A DNA stretch of 64,000 nt from Promethearchaeota archaeon. Lineage in GTDB: Archaea > Asgardarchaeota > Lokiarchaeia > Sigyniarchaeales > SOKP01. The notes under the pieces were generated by a model. The model saw nothing but the letters and a program-made list of their open reading frames with translations. It had not been told where the DNA came from and ran no database searches. Position 1 is the stretch's first letter. The number at the start of each line of letters is the position of its first letter. Location: the NCBI GenBank assembly GCA_018238625.1, contig JABCSY010000005.1:16746-80745 (forward strand), given 5' to 3'. Of the stretch, positions 9,856-20,254 are shown one piece after another. The translations under genes were made by a program, and so were the position numbers.

Positions 9856-11214
9856 ATGAGTGAAAAATTAATACTTAATGAAATTGACCAAAATAAAGAA
9901 GAATATGTCGAGTTTTTTAGGAAAATTATACAAGCTGACTCAATTAATCCACCCGGCAATGAAAAAAATGTTGCTATTATTATTGAAGAATACTTAAAAG
10001 AACAAGGAATAAAAACTGAGATTTTTCCATTTGGGGATAATCGAGCGAATTTAATTGCTTATTTAAACGATAATTTTACCGGAAAGAATCTTTTATATAA
10101 CGGACACATGGACGTAGTCCCTCCCGGTTCAGAGGAAGATTGGAAGTACCCCCCTTTTTCGGCATTCGTTAAACGTAATAAGCTTATAGTTAGTAGAGGT
10201 GCTGCTGATATGAAGGGCGGATTGGTTGCGATGGTTATAGCGCTGAAAATCTTAAAATCGTTGAAAATCGAAGTTTCAGGCAACTTAATTTTAAACGCCG
10301 TAGCAGATGAGGAAACTGGAGGAAAATTGGGGGCCGCGTGGTGTATAGATAATCCTCTAAAGACGATCAAATGTGATTTTGCGATTATTGGGGAACCTTC
10401 GGGGCTTAGTCCTCTTCCAAAAGCAATATTTTTAGGCGAAAAAGGACATCTTCAAGTAAAAATAACTACGAATGGAATTTCTGGTCATGCGTCAATGCCT
10501 TCAATGGGTAAAAATGCAATATATATGATGAGTGAAATTATTGAAAATTTAAATAAAATTGACGAGTACATACCTAAAAGTAAACCGCCTATAGAAATGG
10601 ACAAACTTAAAAAATTGATTGGGGTAGCTTTTCCAAGCGAAGAGATTCTGGAAAGAATTATGAACGACCAACCTATGCTGCAAAGTGTTATCCAATCTCT
10701 TGTTAAATTCTCTAAAGCGTTAACGATGATAAAAGGAGGTATTAAAGAAAACGTAATTCCTGATTCATGTGAAGCTGTAATTGATTTCAGACTTTTACCA
10801 GGGCAAAAAGTTGACCCGATAATGAATGGTCTAAAGAAGTTAATCGAAGAAGACTTAGGATACTTAGTTAAAAATCAAATACTTAGTGCTTCAAAAGATG
10901 TTTGTGTTGTTTTAGAAATCTTTAACTCCTCTGAGGGATCTTACTGGAAGCAATGGGAAAAGTCTCAAGATTTAAAAGAATTTTATAATATTGTTGAAAC
11001 TATTTATGAAAAGAAACCATTTTATTTTCTTTTACCCGCTTCTGCTGACGCACATTACTTACGTAACGATGGGTATTGTCCTCAAACAATCTTGTTTGGA
11101 CCGGGTAGCGCGGGAACTGCTCACGCGGTTGACGAATATATAGAAATTCAAGACTTTATCAATTCAATTAAAGTGTTTGCGCTTTTTGCTTATAATTTTT
11201 TAAGTAGTAAATAA
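9856..11214 (+). CDS. M20 family metallopeptidase / ArgE-DapE-type deacylase
   Basis: YNGHMDVVPPG, SRGAADMKGGLVA, ADEETGG, SGHAS motifs. Confidence 0.92.
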   Translation: MSEKLILNEIDQNKEEYVEFFRKIIQADSINPPGNEKNVAIIIEEYLKEQGIKTEIFPFGDNRANLIAYLNDNFTGKNLLYNGHMDVVPPGSEEDWKYPPFSAFVKRNKLIVSRGAADMKGGLVAMVIALKILKSLKIEVSGNLILNAVADEETGGKLGAAWCIDNPLKTIKCDFAIIGEPSGLSPLPKAIFLGEKGHLQVKITTNGISGHASMPSMGKNAIYMMSEIIENLNKIDEYIPKSKPPIEMDKLKKLIGVAFPSEEILERIMNDQPMLQSVIQSLVKFSKALTMIKGGIKENVIPDSCEAVIDFRLLPGQKVDPIMNGLKKLIEEDLGYLVKNQILSASKDVCVVLEIFNSSEGSYWKQWEKSQDLKEFYNIVETIYEKKPFYFLLPASADAHYLRNDGYCPQTILFGPGSAGTAHAVDEYIEIQDFINSIKVFALFAYNFLSSK

Positions 11215-11239
11215 ACGAAAAAAAAACGGAAAAAGAATT

Positions 11240-12415
11240 TTGCACGATATAAAGATAGAAGATTGCGTTGTGCTCATAGATTCTTCTCGATCTATGTTAA
11301 GAAAAGACTTTAAGCCTAATCGACTTTTTGTCGCCTTAGAAAGCGTTAAAAACTTTATTAATGAGAAATTTACGATCGATCCCAAAGATAGAATTGCAGT
11401 GCTCTCTATTGGGGCAACTATAAAGAAACTGAGTTCCTTTACACACGAAGAAGAAAAATTGATTAACTCTTTAAAGAAAATTCATGTCTCTGGGATTGGT
11501 ACACTAGACGAAGGATTAGCTTTTTCTTTGCAAATCTTAGTAAAGGAGATGCGGAAGTTAGGCGGAAAAACGTATAGAATTTTTATTGTCTCCGATAATA
11601 AATTGAAGCTTAGCAATAAAATTCAAAAAATAGTCGATATTGCTAAAGGATTGGGGATATATATTGACGCTTGCCAATTAGGCAAAACGGAAGACTATTC
11701 TCAAAGTATTTTGAAAAAGATTGTAAGACTTACAGGCGGAAAATTTGGATTTTTCAACAATTCAAAAGCGGTGTTAAATGCGGGAAGGTCATTCGCGCCA
11801 AAAAAGGAACCTAAAATAACAACTGACTATTTTGGACCAAATAAGAAAAACGAGTTAGCCCCTCTGATAAGCGATATAGCTTTACCATTGAGGAGACCAA
11901 GCTTATTAGATATTAGGCTAATGATGAGTAGTAAAGAAAGGGGGCAAGAAAAATGTCAGATTTGTCACTCCGTTAAGGCACCAATAACAGGAGCGGATTT
12001 CTTTAGCGAAGGAAGGTATTGTCCATCGTGTGAACGCCCGATGCACCTTTCTTGCTCAGCGATGTGGGCTAAGAAAACAGAATACAGAGAAATGGTTTTC
12101 AGGTGCCCTTTCTGTTATTTCTTGTTAGAACTTCCCCTATCTGCAGCAAAATTGGTCGAGGATAAGCCTGACAACGAGCCTAAAATAAAATTGATCGATG
12201 AAAGCGGTATAAACACTACAAGAATGAGATTAATTCCAGAGTCTCAAATCGATGATATCGATGTGTCTTGTACTTTTTGTCATAGTATCTTTTTAGGAGA
12301 TTATAAAGCGTTTCAGTGCGAAAAATGTGGAGCTTATTATCACGAACCTTGTTTAAATAAAATGAACGATGAGATTAAAGCTTGTAGAAACTGTGGGGCA
12401 CAGATTAGCTTTTAA
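11240..12415 (+). CDS. von Willebrand factor A domain protein with two C-terminal C4HC3 (PHD/RING-like) zinc fingers
   Basis: MIDAS DSSRS, T and D positions; C-x2-C-x18-C-x2-C-x4-H-x2-C-x16-C-x2-C and C-x2-C-x12-C-x2-C-x4-H-x2-C-x10-C-x2-C; TTG start. Confidence 0.85.
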   Translation: MHDIKIEDCVVLIDSSRSMLRKDFKPNRLFVALESVKNFINEKFTIDPKDRIAVLSIGATIKKLSSFTHEEEKLINSLKKIHVSGIGTLDEGLAFSLQILVKEMRKLGGKTYRIFIVSDNKLKLSNKIQKIVDIAKGLGIYIDACQLGKTEDYSQSILKKIVRLTGGKFGFFNNSKAVLNAGRSFAPKKEPKITTDYFGPNKKNELAPLISDIALPLRRPSLLDIRLMMSSKERGQEKCQICHSVKAPITGADFFSEGRYCPSCERPMHLSCSAMWAKKTEYREMVFRCPFCYFLLELPLSAAKLVEDKPDNEPKIKLIDESGINTTRMRLIPESQIDDIDVSCTFCHSIFLGDYKAFQCEKCGAYYHEPCLNKMNDEIKACRNCGAQISF

Positions 12416-12603
12416 AAGGAAAAAAATTTAATTTGAGTTTATATCTAAGCTATTTAAAATATATTATAATAACAAGAATCGTTCAGTTTGTTACTCTCAA
12501 TCTCATAAATTTGAAATAAGAGTGTGAATTACTTTAGTATAATTATAACAATTCTAATTGATAATTAACTATAACCTAACTATAATTTAAGAGGTAATAC
12601 GAA

Positions 12604-14652
12604 TTGTCCAATACTAAAAAAAATAAATGGGTAATTACTTCAGCTTGGCCTTATGTAAATAGCATGCCCCATTTAGGAAACATGATTGGAAGCGTATTAT
12701 CAGCCGATATATTTGCAAGATTTTGTAGGCTAAAGGGAGATGAAGTTGTATTTGTTTCGGGTTCAGATTCACATGGAACGCCCATCGCAGTTGCAGCTAA
12801 AAAACAAAATACATCAGCTCAAGAATTAGCCTTGAAAAATCATACCATAATTAAAGACTTATTTAAAAAATGGCAAATCTCATACGATAACTACACTATA
12901 ACTCATAACCCTACACACATTGAGTTTGTAAGAAATTTCTATATGGATATTCAGAAAAACGGATACATTTTTGAAAAGGAATTAGAATCGCTGTATTGTG
13001 AGCACGATAAACTTTTTCTTCCCGATAGATTTGTTGAAGGGATTTGCCCGCACTGTAAAGCAGAAAGTGCCAGAGGAGATCAATGTGATAAATGCCAAAA
13101 ATTACTAACCCCATTAGAGTTAAAAAGAGCTCGCTGTGTGATATGCGATAATCCACCCGTGCTCCGTAAAACGAAGCATTGGTATTTAGATTTGCCCAAA
13201 TTACAAGGTGAGTTGGATTGTTTTATAAAACAAAATCAACTAATTCCACAGAATGCTCGACAAATGTGTTTGAATAGCATCTCAGAAGGAATCCCACAAA
13301 GAGCCATTACTAGAGATTTAGAATGGGGGATTCCTGCCCCTTTTAAAGGAGCTGAAGAAAAAACTATTTACGTTTGGTTTGAAGCCGTCTTGGGCTATAT
13401 TTCCGCCGTAAAGGAATGGGCGGAAAAGAGTATTAAAGATCCAAGTAAGTTTGATTATTTTTGGAAGGACCCAGAAACTAAAACAGTCTTTTTTATTGGA
13501 AAAGACAATATAATATTTCATTTGATTATATTTCCTATTTTATTGTTATCCTATAACAAAGATAAAAACAATGGACAAAAATTAATACTCCCTTACAATG
13601 TTTCTTCTACAGAATGGTTAATGTATGAAAACGAGAAGTTTTCTAAATCGAGAGGAGTAGGAATATGGATCGATGAGGCTTTAGAAGTTGCACCACTTGA
13701 CTACTGGCGATTTACTTTAGTTTACAATCGTCCAGAAACTAGTGATACTTCGTTCTTATGGGCTGAATTTGAAAACAACATTAAAACATTAAACGATAAC
13801 ATAGGAAATTTCATTCATAGAATTCTAACTTTTATTGACAAACAATTTAATGGAATTGTACCCCATAAATTAGAATTCGACGAAGTTGACAAAAAATTTA
13901 TCAAGCGCATTAATAGCATTAGTTATGAAATTGGAGAAAGTATTAAAGCGTTCAAGTTAAGAAAAGCTTTAAGGGATATTGTTAATTTTGGAAAAGAAGG
14001 AAATGTTTATCTTAACGAAAAAGCTCCGTGGCATTTGATCAAGAAAGATAAAGAAGCTGCTGGGAATGTGTTCAATATATGCATTCAAGCAGTTTATGCG
14101 TTTGGTGTTTTACTGAGTCCATTTGTTCCGGGAACAGCAGAAAAGATTTTGTCGTACTTAAATATTTCCACTTCAAAGGACTTGAAATGGGATAGCATAA
14201 ACGAAAACGCCGTAAAAGAAGGGCTAAAAATTAAAAAACCTGAACCTCTTTTTCAAAAACTCGACGTTCAAGAAATTCAAGATAAACTTCAAAAATTAAA
14301 AGAACAAAAATCAAAGGTAGGTGGTAAAGAATTGGTTTCGTACGAAGATTTTAAAAAACTAGATATAAGAGTGGCACTTGTAGAGGATGTAGAAAAAGTC
14401 CCTAAAGCAGACAAACTATATAAACTGTCTATTGCTTTAGGAGACGAAAAGAGGACTTTGGTAGCAGGGTTAGCAGAACATTACAAAGTAGATGAATTGA
14501 AAGGAAAAAAAGTAATAATACTAGCCAATTTAGAACCGAGAAAGCTGAGAGGTATTTTAAGCGAAGGAATGTTACTTGCGGCGGTTGATGGAGATGTCGT
14601 TTCTGTTCTAACACCTGATAAAGACATTCCACCTGGAGCAAAAATAGAATAA
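12604..14652 (+). CDS. metG: methionyl-tRNA synthetase with C-terminal tRNA-binding (EMAP/Arc1p-type) domain
   Basis: WPYVNSMPHLGN (HIGH-type), KFSKSRGVGI (KMSKS-type), C-terminal DFKKLDIRVALVEDVEKVPKADKLYKL domain; TTG start. Confidence 0.97.
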   Translation: MSNTKKNKWVITSAWPYVNSMPHLGNMIGSVLSADIFARFCRLKGDEVVFVSGSDSHGTPIAVAAKKQNTSAQELALKNHTIIKDLFKKWQISYDNYTITHNPTHIEFVRNFYMDIQKNGYIFEKELESLYCEHDKLFLPDRFVEGICPHCKAESARGDQCDKCQKLLTPLELKRARCVICDNPPVLRKTKHWYLDLPKLQGELDCFIKQNQLIPQNARQMCLNSISEGIPQRAITRDLEWGIPAPFKGAEEKTIYVWFEAVLGYISAVKEWAEKSIKDPSKFDYFWKDPETKTVFFIGKDNIIFHLIIFPILLLSYNKDKNNGQKLILPYNVSSTEWLMYENEKFSKSRGVGIWIDEALEVAPLDYWRFTLVYNRPETSDTSFLWAEFENNIKTLNDNIGNFIHRILTFIDKQFNGIVPHKLEFDEVDKKFIKRINSISYEIGESIKAFKLRKALRDIVNFGKEGNVYLNEKAPWHLIKKDKEAAGNVFNICIQAVYAFGVLLSPFVPGTAEKILSYLNISTSKDLKWDSINENAVKEGLKIKKPEPLFQKLDVQEIQDKLQKLKEQKSKVGGKELVSYEDFKKLDIRVALVEDVEKVPKADKLYKLSIALGDEKRTLVAGLAEHYKVDELKGKKVIILANLEPRKLRGILSEGMLLAAVDGDVVSVLTPDKDIPPGAKIE

Positions 14653-14653
14653 G

Positions 14654-15898
14654 TTATAATTTTAAAGAGAATACAGGGTTTAATCGAGCTATTATTTCTC
14701 CAAGGTCCAATTGAAGCGTTTTTAGAATTACATCTCGCCCTCTATATTCGAATTGTAATTCCTTAACGTTTCGAACGATCTTTAATTTGTTACTATCTTT
14801 TACTAATTCGCAAGCAAAATATCGCTGGTCTTTATACTCTAAAACTTTTTGTACGCGGCTAACATCGGGCAACATGTACCCTCCACCGTGGGGTAATACA
14901 TTAGCATTCGTTAGTAGGTCTAATAGCTCTAGATTCTCTGCTCTTTCTAAAAAATTGTTATTCTTTAAAGTTCTCTCTGAAAAGTTCTTTTTCCCTTTAA
15001 ATAAATAGCACGCTACATCAGCTCTTAATGCTGTAGGAAAAACATTTGTCGGAACTAGCTCACAATTAACATCAGTACAATTACTTCCTAAGTACATGTT
15101 GTTATAATCTTTTAAAAATTGGTGAGAAGCATTGCATATTATCTCATAATCGGTACCAAATAACTCGTTTGCAATGATTTCTCGCTTTTTGTTCGAAAAG
15201 TTAATTGCTTTTTTGTTATAATCAAGATATTCTTTTGCGTCGGAATCTAACAAAATATATTGCTTTCCAAATTTTGTTTGCTCCGTTATAGCACGTTCCT
15301 TTAATGTTTTTGAAACATCGATATATAGACCTATCCCATATTTATCGTCGCGAAATTCCGGTGCTGAACCGTGAATCATGAACATATAAGGTGGAAAATC
15401 AATGTCTGAAAGAATTTTAGTTTCAAAACAATTTATAAAGTGATTAGATACGCCATAATCCCAATTTATTAAAACTTCATTATCATATAACTTTAAGCTC
15501 TTTACTTTATCTATCGTTTTAATAAGATCGTAAGGATCTGGTATTTCTTTTAATCCTCCAACTAGTATCCCACAACAATTTGGTTTTACATTTAGAAAAA
15601 TTATCTTGTCGTTACCATCCCCCCAATTTAGTCTCCCACCGTATCCTAACCCTGAATTCCAACGGAAGTTGTTTCTTGAGATAGTTTCGTCTGGAGACGA
15701 TATAAACGTAGCTTTAGGTTCAAATCCATGTTTCTCTTGAATAATTTGAAATTGTGCTAAACCATATTTCATGTTAGCCTTACATAATTTCGAAGCACCA
15801 TCGTTTAACCCAGTCGAAAAAATGTGTTCTTTTGCTCTTTTAAGCAAATCTATTTTAGATAATTCTGAAATTTTGTTGGATATCCTCATTGAACCCAT
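14654..15898 (-). CDS. divergent RtcB-like RNA ligase family protein
   Basis: ordered RtcB-like blocks: NCCG, VSNHFI, MFMIHGS, LDSDAKEYLDYNKKAINFSNKKREIIANELF, ASHQFLKDY, LPHGGGY. Confidence 0.65.
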   Translation of the reverse strand: MGSMRISNKISELSKIDLLKRAKEHIFSTGLNDGASKLCKANMKYGLAQFQIIQEKHGFEPKATFISSPDETISRNNFRWNSGLGYGGRLNWGDGNDKIIFLNVKPNCCGILVGGLKEIPDPYDLIKTIDKVKSLKLYDNEVLINWDYGVSNHFINCFETKILSDIDFPPYMFMIHGSAPEFRDDKYGIGLYIDVSKTLKERAITEQTKFGKQYILLDSDAKEYLDYNKKAINFSNKKREIIANELFGTDYEIICNASHQFLKDYNNMYLGSNCTDVNCELVPTNVFPTALRADVACYLFKGKKNFSERTLKNNNFLERAENLELLDLLTNANVLPHGGGYMLPDVSRVQKVLEYKDQRYFACELVKDSNKLKIVRNVKELQFEYRGRDVILKTLQLDLGEIIARLNPVFSLKL

Positions 15899-15988
15899 TC
15901 TACTTAATAATTAAGTATTATTATATATATATATATACGATCGTTTAGTCAGATATTTAGAAAAAGAGATGTTATTTTTAACATAATT

Positions 15989-16627
15989 ATGAGCGATGTT
16001 AACGGCAATGTTTTATACGATTCAGTAAAGGGAATAAAGAAGGAAGGAGAGTTCGTAGGGTCTATAATTACTCGTTGCAACGACGATAAGGATTCTATTA
16101 TATTTTCTGATAATTTAAAAATATCTAACTCAGAAGGGATTTTCATATCTAACGGATTCAAAGTTGGATTCAAATTGATTTACAACAAAAAATCCGCTTT
16201 CTCTCGAAAAATAGATGAACTAAACATTAAAGATGCCTCGTCAATCGAATACTCTATACTTATTCCTGAGGATGTTATGCAAGTTTACGATGAGGGTCAA
16301 TTCTCTGACGCTTTTCCCTATACATTAAATAAACTTAATACAGCAGCTCTTTATTTAGATGATTATGAATATGGAATTAATCATTTGAATTTCTTTAAAG
16401 AAGAAATGCTTAGAAACCCCGTTGCTTTCGTAGGAAATGGAATTTTATTGGCCGATAGAGTAGTTATTGATGAGAGAAGTGATCCGGTATTCTATGATTG
16501 TTTAATAGTTGGAAGAGATGAAAATAGTAATTTATCAGTTTCTTATGAACCATTAATGACGGTTAAGAAATCCCTAACAAATGTTAAATGGATTATAATC
16601 TTAGGCATAGAAGAACTAAAGCTATAA
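15989..16627 (+). CDS. hypothetical protein, first gene of a pair with a downstream AAA NTPase
   Basis: 212-aa ORF, stop 17 nt before the next likely start. Confidence 0.65.
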   Translation: MSDVNGNVLYDSVKGIKKEGEFVGSIITRCNDDKDSIIFSDNLKISNSEGIFISNGFKVGFKLIYNKKSAFSRKIDELNIKDASSIEYSILIPEDVMQVYDEGQFSDAFPYTLNKLNTAALYLDDYEYGINHLNFFKEEMLRNPVAFVGNGILLADRVVIDERSDPVFYDCLIVGRDENSNLSVSYEPLMTVKKSLTNVKWIIILGIEELKL

Positions 16628-16644
16628 AAGGAAATTCACCCAAC

Positions 16645-17865
16645 ATGATTCTATACGAAAATAAAAGGAAAAAATTAATCAATGTGCTAAAATGGGGAAA
16701 TAATCCTTTCAAAAAGTTTGTTTGTACTGGTGAAATTAGAGAAGAGCTAGAACTGGTTAAATCTAGAAAAAGTTTGATTAAGACAATTAAAAAAATTGCA
16801 GAAGAAGATAACAACTTTATACTTCCAATCATAGGGGATGTAGGGGGCGGAAAGACGCACCTGTATTGGGCTCTAAAGAATTCTCTTTATTATTATAATA
16901 CGATTTATATTTCACTTGAATATATATATAAAAAGTTTTTTTATAATATTTATTCTGAATTTATCGAAAACTTAGAATTAGCTCCTTTAAAATTCATTAT
17001 TAATCGATTATGTGACGAATGGGGCGCGCTAGAACGAAGATTTGGTTTTTTCCACGTAGCAAATCTTGAAAAAATAAAAGGTTTTGCGTTTAAACTGTTA
17101 TCAAATAAATATAGCGAAATGGAAACTGAGATCTTAACTGACATCATATCTGGTATTGTGGCTCATCAATTAGATCCCTACAAAAAGATTGAAGCTGAAA
17201 GGTGGCTATTAGGGGAACTCATGGATGCAAAAGAACTGTCAAGCCTAAATATATCGCACGATCTCCGAAAGGGTAAAAATGCTTTTATGATGTTAAGATT
17301 ATTGATTGAAAATTCAAAATCAGGAACGATCTTGTTTATAGACGACTTTGAAAAAATTATTTCCATAACGGAACCAAAAGACGAATCTGCTGAAGAAATC
17401 TACGATCCTAGTTGGTTGTACGGACCTGAAAAGTCGCCAGACGATATTGCTGCTGAAAAAGTATTTAATAAAATCGTTCAATTACAGCAAATAGAGAGTT
17501 TACGCATAATTATAACGCTGAAATCTATCGATTCTTTAGAAGAAATAAAAAAAAAATATCAAGAACAGAACTCGGAGCTTTTATTTTCAATAAAGGAACC
17601 TCTCTTTCTTTTAGATTTTAACGAGGAAGACATATTTGAATTCTATAAAGAAAGCATGAGGCATTTTTACGAGAATATAGGGATTAGCGATTTTATTGAA
17701 GCTTTTCAAAATCCATACTTCCCCTTAAATAAAAGAATCTTGAGAAACATATTTGAAAATACAAAGGGTAACCCGAGGGAAATTATTAAAGCTCTAATCA
17801 AAATCTTTAACGAGATCATTTATTCAAACGAAAAGCTGGAGATCATATTAGAAAACTACGAATAA
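16645..17865 (+). CDS. AAA/STAND-like P-loop NTPase
   Basis: Walker A GDVGGGKT, Walker B TILFIDDFEKI; the track start 16588 overlaps the upstream CDS, ATG at 16645 preferred. Confidence 0.8.
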   Translation: MILYENKRKKLINVLKWGNNPFKKFVCTGEIREELELVKSRKSLIKTIKKIAEEDNNFILPIIGDVGGGKTHLYWALKNSLYYYNTIYISLEYIYKKFFYNIYSEFIENLELAPLKFIINRLCDEWGALERRFGFFHVANLEKIKGFAFKLLSNKYSEMETEILTDIISGIVAHQLDPYKKIEAERWLLGELMDAKELSSLNISHDLRKGKNAFMMLRLLIENSKSGTILFIDDFEKIISITEPKDESAEEIYDPSWLYGPEKSPDDIAAEKVFNKIVQLQQIESLRIIITLKSIDSLEEIKKKYQEQNSELLFSIKEPLFLLDFNEEDIFEFYKESMRHFYENIGISDFIEAFQNPYFPLNKRILRNIFENTKGNPREIIKALIKIFNEIIYSNEKLEIILENYE

Positions 17866-17884
17866 ATTAATTTATTAACAAATC

Positions 17885-18619
17885 TTAAACTTTTTTCTTT
17901 AAAATTCTTTGAAACGACTTAATTTCGGTTTTACATAATATTTTGTATTCTTCTTCCCATTTCGAGGAATTAATTTTTTCTATAAACGATTCTAATTCAC
18001 TTATTGAATCAAAATACTCTAAAATTAAAACTCTAACAATAAATTTGTTTAAAATTGTATAACCTTTTGAAATGTTTAGCAACTCAAATAATTCATCCCA
18101 AGTTTGAACGCTTCTTTTCAATATCATTAATCCCATTTCAAGAATTTCATCGTTGTTTGTATCTAAAATCCTTAGGAGAGTTAGTACAACTTTTTCGGGA
18201 AGCTCCTTTAATATCATTAAAATGCTTAAGGCGCTTTTTTTTATAGGCGCGTAATCTTCGTTTAACGCGTGTTCTATTATTTGATAAATCTCATTGTTGT
18301 ATTCGTGGTTTTGCAAAATAACGAGAAAGGATTGAATTATTTCGTTTCTAACCCATCTGTCTGAGTTAAAGTAGCTTTCGACCAAGAAATTCAAATATTT
18401 TCTGTTTAAGACTGTTTTGCTCCCAATCACACCTATGAGAAAAATCAAATTCAATTTTATTTTATTTAAGATTATTGAGTTCAGCGAATCTAAAAAATAA
18501 TCTACTATAACTAAAGATTTTTCGCTCGGGTTCTTGCTTAATTCTATTAAAATGTCGTTAATTTCTTGCGAATTCGGATTATCTTGAATCTTTAGTAAAG
18601 TCTTTTCGATATCTTCCAT
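17885..18619 (-). CDS. HEAT-repeat-like all-helical protein
   Basis: 244 aa of repeated amphipathic helices. Confidence 0.6.
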   Translation of the reverse strand: MEDIEKTLLKIQDNPNSQEINDILIELSKNPSEKSLVIVDYFLDSLNSIILNKIKLNLIFLIGVIGSKTVLNRKYLNFLVESYFNSDRWVRNEIIQSFLVILQNHEYNNEIYQIIEHALNEDYAPIKKSALSILMILKELPEKVVLTLLRILDTNNDEILEMGLMILKRSVQTWDELFELLNISKGYTILNKFIVRVLILEYFDSISELESFIEKINSSKWEEEYKILCKTEIKSFQRILKKKV

Positions 18620-18669
18620 AAAAATTCTTAAACTTAATTATCTTTAAAATTTACCTACATTTTGACTTT

Positions 18670-20013
18670 TTAATCGTCAAACTTCTCTGTTTCAGGTATA
18701 TATAGATCCTTTATCTTCAATTTCTTTTCTTGCAAAAAATTCTGGAATTCAGAATCACTTATTCTATTTGAATCGAGGGCGCCACTGTTAACCAAGTAAT
18801 CTTTAAAATCTGAAACGATAATAATAACTTCTTCTTGGTTGAAAATTTTCTTTAGTATCAAACCATTTTTCTTCAATGAATATTCGGCGTAATACCAATA
18901 AAAAACGAGCGTTATTAATAAAACTAGAAAGTTATTCACTAAATTAACCTGACTACGATTCGTATAAGTCCCCGAAATTGAACCTGCTCCAGTTATCATA
19001 ACAATTTGACCTTCCATATAGATCAATGTAAATGCAAATAGAAAAAACGCTAAATTATTGGGGTTAAAAAGACGGATTTTGTAAGTCCTACTTCCTAAAC
19101 CTCTTATAACTAAAATTGCTGTAAAGACCATCAAGAAAACGTCAATAACTACCCGAAAAGAGTCAATTCCTGTTACTTGAGTTACGCTCCTAAAAGAATT
19201 TATAAAACTAAAGGATCTAAACCAAATAATTAACCAAATTAAAACGTAAAAAATTGATGAAAAAACGTTAAGAGTATCGTTTTTTTTACTTTTAATGAAA
19301 AGCGAAAATAAGCGGTAAGAGATTACTAATATCACGCCAAACATAGCTACATTCCATCCGTAAAACCACCATAGAGGTGTTATAGGGTCGCTTGGAGCTT
19401 GAGGTTCGAAAAATTGACTGAATGCAAAAAAAGTTCCTAACTGAGTTATTATTGGAATAGAAATTGCCAAGATTAAAAATAATACGCTTATGTAATTATT
19501 TTTATTTGACCGCACCTCTGGTAAAATTTTCCTGTTGGCTTTAAGAGACATATCCTCGAAACTAGTTTTTAGAAAAAATATTTGAGCCATGTTCCAACCA
19601 AAATAAGTAATTATGTAAAATCCAGGAAGAATATAATCCCAACCTAAAAACTGAATCGGAAGTTGCGTGGAGGTGCCATATAAGAAATACATTAGTATAA
19701 TACTAAAACTCACACTAAAAACACTTAAGAAAATTAGAATTTTGTATTGATCCATGCTTTTAGAGAATAAATATGTTTCTAGTTTGGGATAAATACCAAT
19801 AAACATTAAAATTATAAACGAAAGTGAAAAAGTGGTGGCTAGAAATAAGCCAATATCACCTAAAGCTGTGCTCCCTAGAAAATTAAGCACAATTAAGATA
19901 AGTACTTCAATAAAGAAGATTATAGTGTAAGCAATGTGACTCGGATTAAATATTTTATAGAAAAATTTGTCTAGCTTATCTTTAAGTCCTAACTTCCTAT
20001 TATTTTCACTCAT
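18670..20013 (-). CDS. polytopic membrane protein of unknown function
   Basis: 447 aa, about 10 hydrophobic segments. Confidence 0.75.
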   Translation of the reverse strand: MSENNRKLGLKDKLDKFFYKIFNPSHIAYTIIFFIEVLILIVLNFLGSTALGDIGLFLATTFSLSFIILMFIGIYPKLETYLFSKSMDQYKILIFLSVFSVSFSIILMYFLYGTSTQLPIQFLGWDYILPGFYIITYFGWNMAQIFFLKTSFEDMSLKANRKILPEVRSNKNNYISVLFLILAISIPIITQLGTFFAFSQFFEPQAPSDPITPLWWFYGWNVAMFGVILVISYRLFSLFIKSKKNDTLNVFSSIFYVLIWLIIWFRSFSFINSFRSVTQVTGIDSFRVVIDVFLMVFTAILVIRGLGSRTYKIRLFNPNNLAFFLFAFTLIYMEGQIVMITGAGSISGTYTNRSQVNLVNNFLVLLITLVFYWYYAEYSLKKNGLILKKIFNQEEVIIIVSDFKDYLVNSGALDSNRISDSEFQNFLQEKKLKIKDLYIPETEKFDD

Positions 20014-20254
20014 AGTTGATTTTTTCCTATTTGTTTAATATTAATATTCCAATTCTATATATATGATTTTCTTTTGCTTACGAGATGGATATTTAACGAA
20101 AAAACTTTAAACAATTGACTGACTCGCCTCAATTCGTAAACATTATTGTAAAAATGTTTTGAATACTTATTCAAATATATATGAAAATTTAAATAGCTGT
20201 GTTAGGATGTAGTGTATATTTATCTTATAACAGATTTACAAAAAAAAAATTAAA

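Noticed and set aside
10059-10370. 103-aa minus-strand ORF
   Set aside because: Antisense to the conserved M20 peptidase active-site region.
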